From a virus: 38,092 nt of DNA. Within the stretch, counting starts at the first letter, position 1; each line of letters starts with the position of its first letter. Of this stretch, positions 8,074 to 14,793 are shown in pieces. Made by a program: the position numbers and the translations under genes. The stretch spans positions 1-38,092 of IMG/VR virus record IMGVR_UViG_3300020578_000204. One strand, given 5' to 3'. The notes under the pieces are model-generated. The model had not been told where the DNA came from, ran no database searches, and saw nothing but the letters and a program-made list of their open reading frames with translations.

Positions 8074-8210
8074 AAATTACTCTGTTTATCATTGCATCAT
8101 TAGCATTACTTATTCTTTTAATATTTTACATAATTGTAAAGGTTATAGATAATGTTATTGATTTTGAAACTGATTACCACTATGAGGAGATAGATGACGA
8201 AGAATACTAA
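8070..8210 (+). CDS. 46-residue single-span membrane peptide
   Basis: The start overlaps the previous stop (ATGA at 8070-8073). The product has one hydrophobic helix (about 3-25, ITLFIIASLALLILLIFY) followed by an acidic tail (DYHYEEIDDEEY). The hydrophobic pattern and exact stop/start overlaps at both ends argue for a real gene. It overlaps the next gene by 17 bases. Function unknown; small membrane peptides in early phage operons are often host-directed. Confidence 0.65.
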   Translation: MKITLFIIASLALLILLIFYIIVKVIDNVIDFETDYHYEEIDDEEY

Positions 8211-8526
8211 TTGGGAATTACGACTCGTTGAAAACATGGGTGAAGTAGTAGGCTCAGTAGATAGCGAAGATGTAGTCGTACCTACCAAGCCCTTGATTAC
8301 AGATATGAAAACACAGTTAATGTTTATACCAAAAAACTTTACTTGGACAGTGGGATGGAGGACTTATGTTTGGCAGGAAAAAGAAACAGGGCAGTTCAAG
8401 GAACTCACCCAAGAACAACACAAAACACTTTTCAGTGGAGGGACCGTCAATTACACCGAAGATGGTGGAGGAGGCGATACTCCAAGCGAAATTACCCGAA
8501 GTGATAAAGGAAGCACTGATAAATGA
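8194..8526 (+). CDS. Unknown early protein, overlaps the next gene by 161 bases
   Basis: 110 residues. It is preceded by GAGGAGATAG at a suitable distance from the ATG. The N-terminal half (WELRLVENMGEVVG, WTVGWRTYVWQEK) looks like a folded beta-rich protein. The C-terminal part, from about residue 58, is translated from bases also read in another frame by the 8366-8782 gene and becomes polar and glycine-rich (TEDGGGGDTPSE). Either the overlap is genuine, or the true gene is shortened or frameshifted. Function not recognised. Confidence 0.55.
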   Translation: MTKNTNWELRLVENMGEVVGSVDSEDVVVPTKPLITDMKTQLMFIPKNFTWTVGWRTYVWQEKETGQFKELTQEQHKTLFSGGTVNYTEDGGGGDTPSEITRSDKGSTDK

Positions 8527-8782
8527 ACTTCCAAACTTTGTGGAATTTGTTGATGAAACAACAAACAAAATCTTCAACCCTTCCGCCGTCTGGCTTGAGT
8601 CAATCCAGTTTGCTGACTATGTGGCGCAACTTGCTATTTATCTCAGGGAAGAACACGGAGGAGAGTGCCGAGAAGAAATCGCAGAAAAATTAATTATCAT
8701 GTCGGAGAACTTTAAAGAGTTAGCCGAACATGCAATGAAAATTTTAGACAATTCAGAAAAGAGCACAAAGCATGGCACATAG
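8366..8782 (+). CDS. Unknown helical early protein (MFGRKKKQ... start)
   Basis: 138 residues. A GGAGG site 5 bases before the ATG strongly supports this start. The N-terminus is basic and low-complexity (MFGRKKKQGSSRNSPKNN). The rest is helical and acidic (VIKEALINELPNFVEFVDE, FADYVAQLAIYLREEHGGE). It overlaps the end of the preceding gene by 161 bases in another frame and the next gene by 11. No domain is recognised. Confidence 0.65.
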   Translation: MFGRKKKQGSSRNSPKNNTKHFSVEGPSITPKMVEEAILQAKLPEVIKEALINELPNFVEFVDETTNKIFNPSAVWLESIQFADYVAQLAIYLREEHGGECREEIAEKLIIMSENFKELAEHAMKILDNSEKSTKHGT

Positions 8783-9515
8783 TAATAAAGAAACGGTTTC
8801 CATTGTTTGGTGCGACAATGGCACCACCGATGGTAAGTTTACCGAAGGCTTGGTTTACACACTAATACATGCAGCGCTCATGGGCGTACCAATTAGCAAC
8901 GCTGTTCGTGTTCAAGGTAATCAGATTGCGCGACAAAGACAAGCAGCCATTGAAATGTGGGAGCAAGTCAAAACCGACTGGGCGTTGTGGATTGATTCAG
9001 ATGTTGTCTTAACTAAAGAGATGCTAAAAAGTTTATGGGATGCTGCTGATAAATCAGCCCGCCCTATAGTTAGTGGTGTTTATTTTATTAGCCACAATAT
9101 GGAAGGCTCTTTGATGCAGCCTATGCCTTGTGCATTTAATGAAACTGAGGATGAGCATAAGATTAAATACCTTCATCCTTTACCTAAGAATCAAATAGTA
9201 AAAATTGATAGCGTAGGGATGGGTTTAGTATTAATGCACAAGAGTATACTTAAGGCTTTAAACGATAAATTTTCTGACCAGTTTTGGTTTGGCGAAAACA
9301 ACGAACGAGGAAAAAAATTTATAGGTGAAGATATTTCTTTCTTCCGAAAAATAAAGACTTTAGGTATACCCGTTTATGTTCATACTGGTGTAATCGCAAA
9401 ACACATGAAACGATTTGCTTTTGATGAAGCCTATTACAACCTGTATTGGGCAGCAGTAGGGGCAGCAGAAAGGAGAAATAACGATGCCAAGTCAGCAAAT
9501 AGCGAACAAGCGTAG
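8772..9515 (+). CDS. GT-A type glycosyltransferase
   Basis: 247 residues. RVQGNQIARQRQAAIE (about 46-61) and the DxD motif in WALWIDSDVV (D75, D77) match phage glycosyltransferases of the GT2-like/GT-A fold, where the DxD binds metal and nucleotide-sugar. DSVGMGLVLMHKSIL and GEDISFFRK (about 183-191) match the later acceptor-side motifs of this family. It sits inside the replication operon rather than with tail genes, so the acceptor could be phage DNA, a host surface molecule, or a virion protein. No hydroxymethyl-pyrimidine synthesis gene is visible, which weakens the DNA-glucosylation idea. Overlaps the following gene by 32 bases. Confidence 0.78.
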   Translation: MAHSNKETVSIVWCDNGTTDGKFTEGLVYTLIHAALMGVPISNAVRVQGNQIARQRQAAIEMWEQVKTDWALWIDSDVVLTKEMLKSLWDAADKSARPIVSGVYFISHNMEGSLMQPMPCAFNETEDEHKIKYLHPLPKNQIVKIDSVGMGLVLMHKSILKALNDKFSDQFWFGENNERGKKFIGEDISFFRKIKTLGIPVYVHTGVIAKHMKRFAFDEAYYNLYWAAVGAAERRNNDAKSANSEQA

Positions 9516-9849
9516 AGGTGCTGCATGGGAAATAGACCTTGCTAATTTCTTTATGCTACAGGGTTTAAATGCACAGCGCTTACCTCGTGCTGGTCGCAAC
9601 GATATTGGTGATGTGTTTGTTCCTGGAGTTAATGGTATCTATGTGGTTGAAGCCAAGGCTCCGCGCCGTGATGGTCGTATTGATTTAAGTGGTTGGATTC
9701 GTGAATCTGAAATTGAAGCAGAGAACTACCGTATTGCAAAGCGATTGACAGTTGCTCCTACGCCTTTGGTTATTATTAAGGCAAGCAACAAGGGGATAGG
9801 TGAAGCCTATGTCGTTCAGAAACTCAGTGATGTCCTCCCAAACCTTTAA
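9484..9849 (+). CDS. Holliday-junction-resolvase-like PD-(D/E)XK nuclease
   Basis: 121 residues. An N-terminal helix with E16 (RRGAAWEIDLANFF) precedes GRNDIGDVFV (D43) and YVVEAKA (E56, K58), the order E...D...ExK of archaeal Hjc-type resolvases and related phage nucleases. The size fits. It would cut branched replication or recombination intermediates. AGGAG lies 7-8 bases before ATG 9484, inside the glycosyltransferase 3' end. The next gene starts within its last 41 bases. Confidence 0.8.
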   Translation: MPSQQIANKRRGAAWEIDLANFFMLQGLNAQRLPRAGRNDIGDVFVPGVNGIYVVEAKAPRRDGRIDLSGWIRESEIEAENYRIAKRLTVAPTPLVIIKASNKGIGEAYVVQKLSDVLPNL

Positions 9850-10207
9850 GCACAGCATTGTGAAAGTGCTTGAGTATTACGGATTTGTAATTCCTCAAAA
9901 TCGTGGAGGGTGGCAATCGGTTCGTTGCGCTTTCCATAATGACCATGTGAAGTCGGCTCGTTTAAACATAGACAATGGTGGCTTCAGATGTTTTGCCTGC
10001 AACATGGCAGGAGATGTGTATTCATTAATCATGAAGAAAGAAGGAGTGGATTATGGCAAGGCTCTCAAAATCGCAGAGAGAATTACTGGCGAAAGCAACG
10101 GAGAACTACGCAACAAGCCTAGAAGAAGCGTTGCCATACCTGATGAATCGCGGTATAACGGAGCAAACGGCGCGTATGTTCCGCCTCGGATTCGTGGCGA
10201 ATCCTGA
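9809..10207 (+). CDS. Primase zinc-binding domain protein (CHC2-like), first half of a split primase
   Basis: About 132 residues. C40 and H43 (RCAFHNDH) with C61 and C64 (FRCFACNMAGD) form the CHC2-type zinc finger of DnaG-like primases, which recognises the template. The start is uncertain: GTG 9800, ATG 9809 (GGTGA 6 bases upstream) and ATG 9830 are all in frame. The catalytic TOPRIM domain is not here but in the next gene, which overlaps this one by 155 bases in another frame. A GTTTAAAC site (9960-9967) lies in the zinc-finger coding part. The C-terminal tail, in the overlap, is polar and may be non-essential. Confidence 0.8.
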   Translation: MSFRNSVMSSQTFKHSIVKVLEYYGFVIPQNRGGWQSVRCAFHNDHVKSARLNIDNGGFRCFACNMAGDVYSLIMKKEGVDYGKALKIAERITGESNGELRNKPRRSVAIPDESRYNGANGAYVPPRIRGES

Positions 10208-10673
10208 AACAGGACATGAACTTTACCTTGGCAAGTTGGCTATCCCCTACCTCACTCCATCAGGTGTGATTGATATTCGTTTCCGTAGTTTAAACAATGA
10301 TAGCGGTCCGAAGTATCTGTCAAGACCTGGAGCAAGCACACACATTTACAATGTTGATGCGCTTAGTAGTGATACAGATTTCCTTGTGATATGCGAAGGT
10401 GAATTAGACACCATCATCGCTACACAAGTTGGCTTCTCAGCAGTGGGATTGCCTGGGGCTAACAACTGGAAACCGTTTTACTCTCGTGTTCTTGCAGACT
10501 GGGAAAAGATTATGTTGTTTTGTGATGGTGACAACGCAGGTAAAGAGATGGCAAAGACCCTCTCAAGAGAATTGGACAATGTTTTCCCCGTGTTCATGCC
10601 TGACAACTGCGATGTTAACGATGTGTTCCTTAACGAAGGAGCAGAGGGACTACGAAAGCGAGTGGGTGTTTAA
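10053..10673 (+). CDS. Primase TOPRIM domain protein, second half of a split primase
   Basis: 206 residues. The TOPRIM signature is seen as VICEGELD (E115) and LFCDGDNAGKEMA (D158, D160), the metal-binding residues of DnaG/gp4-type primases. Residues 1-100 correspond to the region between zinc finger and TOPRIM. A strong GAAGGAG site 6 bases before ATG 10053 shows that it can be made as a separate protein. It presumably acts together with the zinc-finger protein and the RecA-type ATPase to prime lagging-strand synthesis. Its stop codon is part of a GTTTAAAC palindrome (10668-10675). Confidence 0.85.
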   Translation: MARLSKSQRELLAKATENYATSLEEALPYLMNRGITEQTARMFRLGFVANPETGHELYLGKLAIPYLTPSGVIDIRFRSLNNDSGPKYLSRPGASTHIYNVDALSSDTDFLVICEGELDTIIATQVGFSAVGLPGANNWKPFYSRVLADWEKIMLFCDGDNAGKEMAKTLSRELDNVFPVFMPDNCDVNDVFLNEGAEGLRKRVGV

Positions 10674-10677
10674 ACAA

Positions 10678-11166
10678 GTGATTGTTAAACTAAGTCAAGA
10701 AGAAGTGCGGGTGTGTACCACACTGGCAGTAGAGCGTTGGCTCACCAAGTTTGGTTCTATTGATAGACCCAACTATGCAGCAGGTAAGAAGTCTGGAAAG
10801 TTAGAGCCTGAGATTAATGCCAATATCAGAGCCAATGTTGCTGAGTGGGCAGTGGCTAGAGAGTACAACCTGTCATGGTCAGTGCCTTGGTATCCCAATG
10901 AACTGCACGCTAAACGCAAGAACATACCTGATGTGGGTGAGTTTGAGGTTAGAACCGTAAGGACTCAAAGCGCGATTCCTTTTTGGAAGAAAGATGCAGG
11001 CAGAACAATCTTCGGCGTTAAGATTTTAGATGAGGATTACTACTCCATAGTTGAAATCTTTGGTTCGTTTAAGGCTGATGATTTTATGATAGATGAATAT
11101 GCCGATGCCTCAATAGATGGTTGGCGTGTACCTATTGAATTGATAACAGATGGCATTGATGGATAA
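10678..11166 (+). CDS. Unknown replication-region protein, weakly nuclease-like
   Basis: About 162 residues from GTG 10678, chosen because conserved-looking sequence starts there (KLSQEEVRVCTTLAVERWL). The open frame extends upstream to 10429 but that part is only the primase gene read in another frame; GTG 10666 is an alternative. A segment IPDVGEFEVRTVR (about 83-95) followed by ILDEDYYSIVEIFG resembles the D...ExR/K strand pair of PD-(D/E)XK nucleases, but the lysine is replaced by arginine. It overlaps the sigma-like gene by 17 bases. The nuclease link is only a suggestion. Confidence 0.65.
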   Translation: MIVKLSQEEVRVCTTLAVERWLTKFGSIDRPNYAAGKKSGKLEPEINANIRANVAEWAVAREYNLSWSVPWYPNELHAKRKNIPDVGEFEVRTVRTQSAIPFWKKDAGRTIFGVKILDEDYYSIVEIFGSFKADDFMIDEYADASIDGWRVPIELITDGIDG

Positions 11167-11839
11167 TCAAGATAAAGTTTGGGAAACTATCTATAGTGTT
11201 GCTCGCCAAGTTGCAACCCGTGCTAATCGCATACACCGTGGGCTTGTAACTACTGATGATTTATACCAGCACCTTTCATTGTGGGCACTAGAACACTGGC
11301 ACAAGATAGAACAATGGAGCGCAGAGGAAAGTCTAAAGTTTAAACTGCGTAAGACTTTCTATAATGAAGCACAGAAGTATGTAGCCAAAGAGCGCTCGCA
11401 CCTATCTCGCGCACCAATCAATGATAGTTTTTACTACACACATGAGGTGTTGCATGAACTATTGCGTGATGTATGGACACACCAAGGCTGGACAGACACC
11501 CCTGATATGAGCAGTGAGTACATAAGTCGTAGCACTAAACCATCTGAGGGTGGTAATCGCATTGCGCTTTTGTCAGATGTTGCTGCAGGCTTGGACCGTT
11601 TAAACAAGACAGACAAAGAACTACTCCGTATGCGCTATGCCAATGGCGGTATGGAGTTTGGTGCCCTTGGTGAAACCTATGGAACCACTGAGGAAGCCAT
11701 GCGTAAGCGTGTTAAACGGGCACTGAATAAGTTGCAAGACAGATTAGGTGGAGAGGCACCAGTATGGCGTGGGCGTAGGCGCGTTCGCTCTAATGCAGAA
11801 GCAAGAGCAGAGATTAGAAGTCAGGAAGAGCAAGAGTGA
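11150..11839 (+). CDS. Sigma-70-like protein / phage transcription factor
   Basis: 229 residues. The N-terminal part resembles sigma region 2 (LVTTDDLYQHLSLWALEHWHK, then KLRKTFYNEAQKYVAKER). The C-terminal part (about 145-200) resembles region 4: LDRLNKTDKELLRMRYANG, then GALGETYGTTEEAMRKRVKR as the recognition helix-turn-helix, then NKLQDRLGG. A basic tail follows. It could direct host RNA polymerase to phage middle or late promoters. Start ATG 11150 lacks a clear ribosome-binding site and overlaps the previous gene, so ATG 11159 is possible. The downstream small gene starts within its stop. Confidence 0.72.
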   Translation: MALMDNQDKVWETIYSVARQVATRANRIHRGLVTTDDLYQHLSLWALEHWHKIEQWSAEESLKFKLRKTFYNEAQKYVAKERSHLSRAPINDSFYYTHEVLHELLRDVWTHQGWTDTPDMSSEYISRSTKPSEGGNRIALLSDVAAGLDRLNKTDKELLRMRYANGGMEFGALGETYGTTEEAMRKRVKRALNKLQDRLGGEAPVWRGRRRVRSNAEARAEIRSQEEQE

Positions 11840-12000
11840 TTTACCTTTGGTATTGGTATAACCGTTTGAAGTGTTTGTTTGGCTTTCATTTTTGGGTTGG
11901 CACACTAGCAGGCGATAATTTTGACGACCCAGTTGACTACTATTGGTGCATGAACTGCCATAGAGAGCAGAAGGAAAGTCCATACAAGGAGGATAAATGA
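11836..12000 (+). CDS. 54-residue zinc-binding-type protein (CLFGFH ... CMNCH)
   Basis: Starts with GTG overlapping the previous stop (GTGA) and ends with TGA overlapping the next ATG (ATGA), ideal operon spacing. GGAAGAG lies just upstream. The product has K-C-L-F-G-F-H-F-W near residue 14 and YYWCMNCHRE near residue 40, that is C/H then CxxCH, a likely metal site. Short proteins with this C..GFH...WC..C pattern are common in aquatic phages. Function unknown. Confidence 0.75.
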   Translation: MIYLWYWYNRLKCLFGFHFWVGTLAGDNFDDPVDYYWCMNCHREQKESPYKEDK

Positions 12001-12533
12001 TTATCGGATTGAGCGGGTACGCTCGCAGTGGCAAGGATACAGTTGCAGAACTACTTGTACTTAACTATGGGTTTAAACGAATGGCGTTTGCTGATGGTAT
12101 TCGTGAAGCATTGCTTGCATTAAATCCTATTCTTCATAATGGCATGCGTTTAAACGAGTCAGTACAAATGTATGGGTGGAATGTTGCTAAATCTAAAGAT
12201 GAGGTGCGCCGTTTGCTTCAGGCCATGGGCACTGAAGTTGGGCGCAAATTAATACATGAAGATGTTTGGGTGTGGCGTTTGTTAAGTCAAGTTGCCACTG
12301 GTGAGCGCATTGTTATACCCGATGTTCGTTTTCCTAACGAAGCACGCATGATTGAGAATCAAGACGGGGAAGTGTGGCGTATAAACAGACATAACCACGG
12401 CGCAGTTAATGACCATATTAGTGAACGCGCTCTGGATAACTACATGTTTAAACGAGTGCTTTACAACGATGGAACTCTTGATGATTTATCTGATGAATTA
12501 TTTATGCTAATGCACAATGTGTTTAAACTATGA
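11997..12533 (+). CDS. Deoxynucleoside monophosphate kinase
   Basis: 178 residues. The P-loop is GYARSGKDT (7-15). FADGIREAL, the AMGTEVGR motif and IPDVRFPNEARMI are characteristic of phage dNMP kinases (T4 gp1-type relatives), which phosphorylate dNMPs to supply dNTPs for genome synthesis. AAGGAGGATAA lies before ATG 11997, a strong site. The gene ends the rightward early operon. Four GTTTAAAC sites fall in its 537 bases, in two pairs spaced 77 and 75 bases; the last (12521) overlaps its final codons. Confidence 0.88.
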   Translation: MIIGLSGYARSGKDTVAELLVLNYGFKRMAFADGIREALLALNPILHNGMRLNESVQMYGWNVAKSKDEVRRLLQAMGTEVGRKLIHEDVWVWRLLSQVATGERIVIPDVRFPNEARMIENQDGEVWRINRHNHGAVNDHISERALDNYMFKRVLYNDGTLDDLSDELFMLMHNVFKL

Positions 12534-12558
12534 CGGAATTGTGCGCCTCATAAATAAA

Positions 12559-12597
12559 CAAGCACCGCTTTCGGGACTGGTACCTAGGCGGTGCTTG
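12559..12597. terminator. Terminator between convergent early and leftward operons
   Basis: Perfect 10-bp inverted repeat CAAGCACCGC / GCGGTGCTTG around a 19-base loop. On the minus strand it is followed by a T-rich stretch (TTTATTTATG), so it best serves the WhiB-containing leftward operon. On the plus strand the T-run is poor. It lies just after the dNMP kinase stop. Confidence 0.75.
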
Positions 12598-12612
12598 CTG
12601 TTCTAGTTTAAC

Positions 12613-12957
12613 TTAATTTTTTCTGTCTTTCAACTGCGGGTCAACCAGCGCCCAACCCCTCCTTTTGCGTTCTTTATCACGCATTGCTGGGGTCATGCCA
12701 CCCCATATACCGTAGCGTTCGTGGACCAATCCCCATTCGGCACATGCCTCAATGACTGGACAACCACCGCAGATTCGCTCTCGTATGTAGCGCTCCTGTT
12801 CGGGGGTAAACTTATCCGTGATTGGATAGAAGTTTTCTGTTGATACACCCGCACACTTAGCATCTTTAAAGTTGCTTGGATTGTACACAAGTGTGTAATA
12901 CACACGCCCACGCGCCTCTCTTTTGCGTATCTTATGAAACACTGGCGTTATGTTCAT
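12613..12957 (-). CDS. WhiB-like Fe-S transcription regulator
   Basis: 114 residues. The four cluster-binding cysteines are C35 (KCAGVSTENFYP), C63, C66 (CGGCPV) and C72 (EACAEW), followed by the GIWGG turn (83-87) and a basic RKRRGW segment: the full WhiB pattern. WhiB proteins bind a 4Fe-4S cluster, interact with the principal sigma factor and are essentially limited to Actinobacteria and their phages. Phage copies are known to interfere with host WhiB function and superinfection. ATG 12957 has GGAG 7 bases upstream; a longer TTG start at 12969 is less likely. It is the last gene of the leftward operon. Confidence 0.93.
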   Translation of the reverse strand: MNITPVFHKIRKREARGRVYYTLVYNPSNFKDAKCAGVSTENFYPITDKFTPEQERYIRERICGGCPVIEACAEWGLVHERYGIWGGMTPAMRDKERKRRGWALVDPQLKDRKN

Positions 12958-13096
12958 TTTTTTCTCCAATCAAATATTCGTTAATGCAATCAACAAGGTC
13001 ATCAAGTTTGATTGATTCCCGCATAATTACTGGCTCAACCTCAATGGTGTAGGTAAAACCTTTTTTAATTATATGCTTAGCCAAATCTTCTTTCAT
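12932..13096 (-). CDS. 54-residue unknown protein
   Basis: A small frame between the transglycosylase and WhiB genes. Sequence features: MKEDLAKHIIKKGFTYTIEV, then RESIKLDDLVDCINEYLIG, an alpha/beta mix. The start overlaps the upstream stop (TAATG), a GGGGGTGG site lies about 5 bases before the ATG, and the 3' end overlaps the WhiB start. The gene fills an otherwise empty gap. No family is recognised. Confidence 0.7.
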   Translation of the reverse strand: MKEDLAKHIIKKGFTYTIEVEPVIMRESIKLDDLVDCINEYLIGEKNEHNASVS

Positions 13097-13536
13097 TAGT
13101 ACCACCCCCTTGAGATGTTGCTACCTAGTGCCTTACAGATATTCCCGCCATACTTGCGTTGAATGTATACAAGTCCTGCCTCCACTTGAATGAAACCATT
13201 GTCGGTGCGTTTAAACCCTACGAGTTCCCATGTTACTGGCATGAACTGGGCAATTCCGTATGCCCCACTCTTACGATTTAATGACCGTGGATTCCAGTTA
13301 CTCTCTCGCATCCAGAGTGTGTAAAGGCATGACCACTGCTCCAATTTGCCCGCTTGGGTGAGCATGTCTATTGCGTAGCGTTGGTATTCGTTCTCATAGA
13401 AAGCAATCACCGTGCCTGCCACTTCATCACTGCTTAGTGCTGGCGTGATAGGCACATGTGATTTATCAAAGAATCTGTCGTCTATAGTCACGCTTGCCGT
13501 TACTATAAGGAAGATGGCGACTAATCGTTTAAACAT
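13096..13536 (-). CDS. Lytic transglycosylase-like, exported or membrane-anchored
   Basis: 146 residues. Residues 4-17 (RLVAIFLIVTASVT) form a signal peptide or membrane anchor. The SLT-type core has WMRESNWNP (catalytic Glu78), GAYGIAQFMPVTW (92-104) and GLVYIQRKYGG near the C-terminus, matching the E..S, AYGxxQ and Y motifs of lysozyme-fold transglycosylases. It should cleave glycan strands of peptidoglycan. It is far from the lysis cassette and lies in the leftward, probably early, operon. It might remodel the wall early in infection or block superinfection. The start overlaps the preceding gene's end. Confidence 0.82.
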   Translation of the reverse strand: MFKRLVAIFLIVTASVTIDDRFFDKSHVPITPALSSDEVAGTVIAFYENEYQRYAIDMLTQAGKLEQWSCLYTLWMRESNWNPRSLNRKSGAYGIAQFMPVTWELVGFKRTDNGFIQVEAGLVYIQRKYGGNICKALGSNISRGWY

Positions 13537-13901
13537 TATGCGACCAGTTCTTCTTTGGCGCTAATCTTTTTTATTAGGGTCAATAGGTAATCAGGGATGT
13601 CGGTGTCGTAACCTTCATCATCTACTTTACCAACGATTACGATGTTGCCTACCAAGTGAGGCGTGTTACCAAAGAGGAACGATATGGCACTGCCTAATGG
13701 ATTCATGGATAAACCCTTGAGCAATCCTTCATCGTCTACATACGCGCACCCCACCTCCCTGCCGTTGTAATCGTATAAACGAACCGCATCAATAACTCCT
13801 TGCACGGCTGTTTGATAATCGGAAAGTTGTTTAAACAATCTCTCCTCATGTGTCCCATCAGGGCGTATTACTACGCCTTTTACTTGCCTGTGTTCGCTCA
13901 T
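13536..13901 (-). CDS. DUF3846-like protein
   Basis: 121 residues. VKGVVIRPDGTHEER at the N-terminus, QTAVQGVIDAV, YVDDEGLLKGLSMNPLGSAI, VGNIVIVGKVDDEGYDTDIP: this order matches the DUF3846 family, widespread in actinophages and actinobacterial plasmids. No biochemical function is established. A GTTTAAAC site lies in codons 22-25. Overlaps the upstream 38-residue gene by 4 bases (ATGA) and the downstream gene by one base. Confidence 0.78.
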   Translation of the reverse strand: MSEHRQVKGVVIRPDGTHEERLFKQLSDYQTAVQGVIDAVRLYDYNGREVGCAYVDDEGLLKGLSMNPLGSAISFLFGNTPHLVGNIVIVGKVDDEGYDTDIPDYLLTLIKKISAKEELVA

Positions 13902-14014
13902 GCTTTCACCTTGTCCTTATGTTCGTCTTTGATATGGCGCACTAGGCTTTGATAGGCCATACCACTTCGCAGTTGCCATTCTTTACTGCATACTGGGCAG
14001 ATAATTAATTTCAT
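13898..14014 (-). CDS. 38-residue C2H2-like zinc-finger peptide
   Basis: MKLIICPVCSKEWQLRSGMA is followed by YQSLVRHIKDEHKDK, giving CPVC...HIKDEH, the spacing of a classical C2H2 zinc finger. Both ends overlap neighbouring genes with ATGA junctions, which supports translation. It could bind nucleic acid or protein. The gene is very short but the motif is clear. Confidence 0.72.
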   Translation of the reverse strand: MKLIICPVCSKEWQLRSGMAYQSLVRHIKDEHKDKVKA

Positions 14015-14280
14015 GAGTTTAACCCTTCCATCATTTGATTAAGTTCTGCATAAGATAATTTACTGCTGAGCCATTTGCATCCGTCTTTGGTTTGCGAGTT
14101 TGTTAGTCCAGCAACCTTCACCCAATCTCGGTAAGGCTTTACCCCTCGGTATGCTTTCATGAAAATTGTGGCGCTTAGATAAAGCGGATAATCATTATTA
14201 ATCCATAGCGCACAATTCCATGTTTCGTAGTTTTTCCAACCTTCATAAGTGCTTTGCTTGGTGCTTTGTTTAGTAGACAT
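14011..14280 (-). CDS. Conserved phage protein with GWKNYETWN motif
   Basis: 89 residues. After a polar N-terminus with a small internal duplication (STKQSTKQST) comes YEGWKNYETWNCALWINND, a motif found in many phage proteins of unknown function (a DUF7249-like group). The remainder is helical. The start is preceded by CAAAGACTGGAG (14288-14299, reverse strand), a start-associated sequence shared with other genes of this operon. Confidence 0.75.
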   Translation of the reverse strand: MSTKQSTKQSTYEGWKNYETWNCALWINNDYPLYLSATIFMKAYRGVKPYRDWVKVAGLTNSQTKDGCKWLSSKLSYAELNQMMEGLNS

Positions 14281-14476
14281 TTTTTTTCTCCAGTCTTTGT
14301 AATTGTTCCTTAAGTTTTGCGATGCGTTGTTCCTTGGTCGGGTTATTGTCCAGCCCTAACTTGGCACATTCATCACGATACAGTTCTTGGTATTGCTTGC
14401 GGTGCAAGTCTACCAATCTGCGTATGGCTTTCGTCTGAGCCGTTGCGTGTGTTATTTTTTTGGGTGATTCACTCAT
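14270..14476 (-). CDS. Small basic helical protein, unknown
   Basis: 68 residues, rich in Lys, Arg, Gln and Glu. Residues 15-65 are predicted from sequence as two helices, the second being coiled-coil-like (EQRIAKLKEQLQRLEKK). It overlaps the upstream gene by one base and the downstream gene by 11. It might bind nucleic acid or protein partners. No family is recognised. Confidence 0.7.
   Translation of the reverse strand: MSESPKKITHATAQTKAIRRLVDLHRKQYQELYRDECAKLGLDNNPTKEQRIAKLKEQLQRLEKKNVY
14288..14299 (-). promoter_or_regulatory. Start-associated sequence CAAAGACTGGAG
   Basis: This 12-mer, including the GGAG ribosome-binding core, precedes the ATG at 14280. An identical 12-mer precedes the gene starting at 17198, and close relatives precede genes at 15738, 16118 and 12957. 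Confidence 0.5.
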
Positions 14477-14652
14477 CAGAAGGGTCTTTCTACTGAGTTC
14501 TCAAGTTTCTTAGTTAGTTCTAAGTTACGCTTGCGTAGGTATGTGTTGTATTTGTTTAAACGAGCATTGTCTTTCATGGCTAGAGCCAGCACGATTAATG
14601 CACTGATAAGTGCAATGATGATGCCGATGATTTCGCCAGTCGCTAAATACAT
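14476..14652 (-). CDS. 58-residue single-span membrane protein
   Basis: MYLATGEIIGIIIALISALI and the next few residues form one transmembrane helix (about 7-26). A basic segment with LNKYNTYLRKRNLELTKKLE follows, likely a cytoplasmic helix. AAAGGAT lies 7 bases before the ATG, and the stop overlaps the next ATG (TGATG). A GTTTAAAC site is in the coding part (14554-14561). It is the first gene after an AT-rich region and the amidotransferase terminator, so a promoter may lie just upstream. Confidence 0.72.
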   Translation of the reverse strand: MYLATGEIIGIIIALISALIVLALAMKDNARLNKYNTYLRKRNLELTKKLENSVERPF

Positions 14653-14717
14653 TTGTCTATCCTTTCTTGTTGGGAGCGCAAGTTTCTCACATTTGTTATC
14701 TTAAAGTCAAGAAGGTT

Positions 14718-14749
14718 ATACAAAAAAAAACAAAAATATTTTTTTGTAT
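14718..14749. repeat. AT-rich 11-bp inverted repeat
   Basis: ATACAAAAAAA (14718-14728) and TTTTTTTGTAT (14739-14749) form a perfect palindrome with a 10-base spacer, next to GTTTAAAC (14751-14758). The region is nearly pure A/T. It could be a regulatory site, an easily unwound element, or contain the promoter of the leftward genes below 14652. Confidence 0.55.
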
Positions 14750-14793
14750 TGTTTAAACACGGCGAACATTATCTGCGGCGCAATATGATAATA

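Noticed and set aside
10429-10677. 5' extension of the 10678-11166 gene
   Set aside because: The extension is the TOPRIM primase gene read in another frame, with Cys/Trp/Thr-rich nonsense composition.
12534-12612. Possible tRNA gene in the convergent gap
   Set aside because: Only a single long hairpin is present; no cloverleaf arms or T-loop can be formed. No tRNA was recognised anywhere in the window.
13870-14000. Plus-strand coding in the leftward operon
   Set aside because: Minus-strand genes with ATGA junctions account for the region; plus frames are short and lack start signals.
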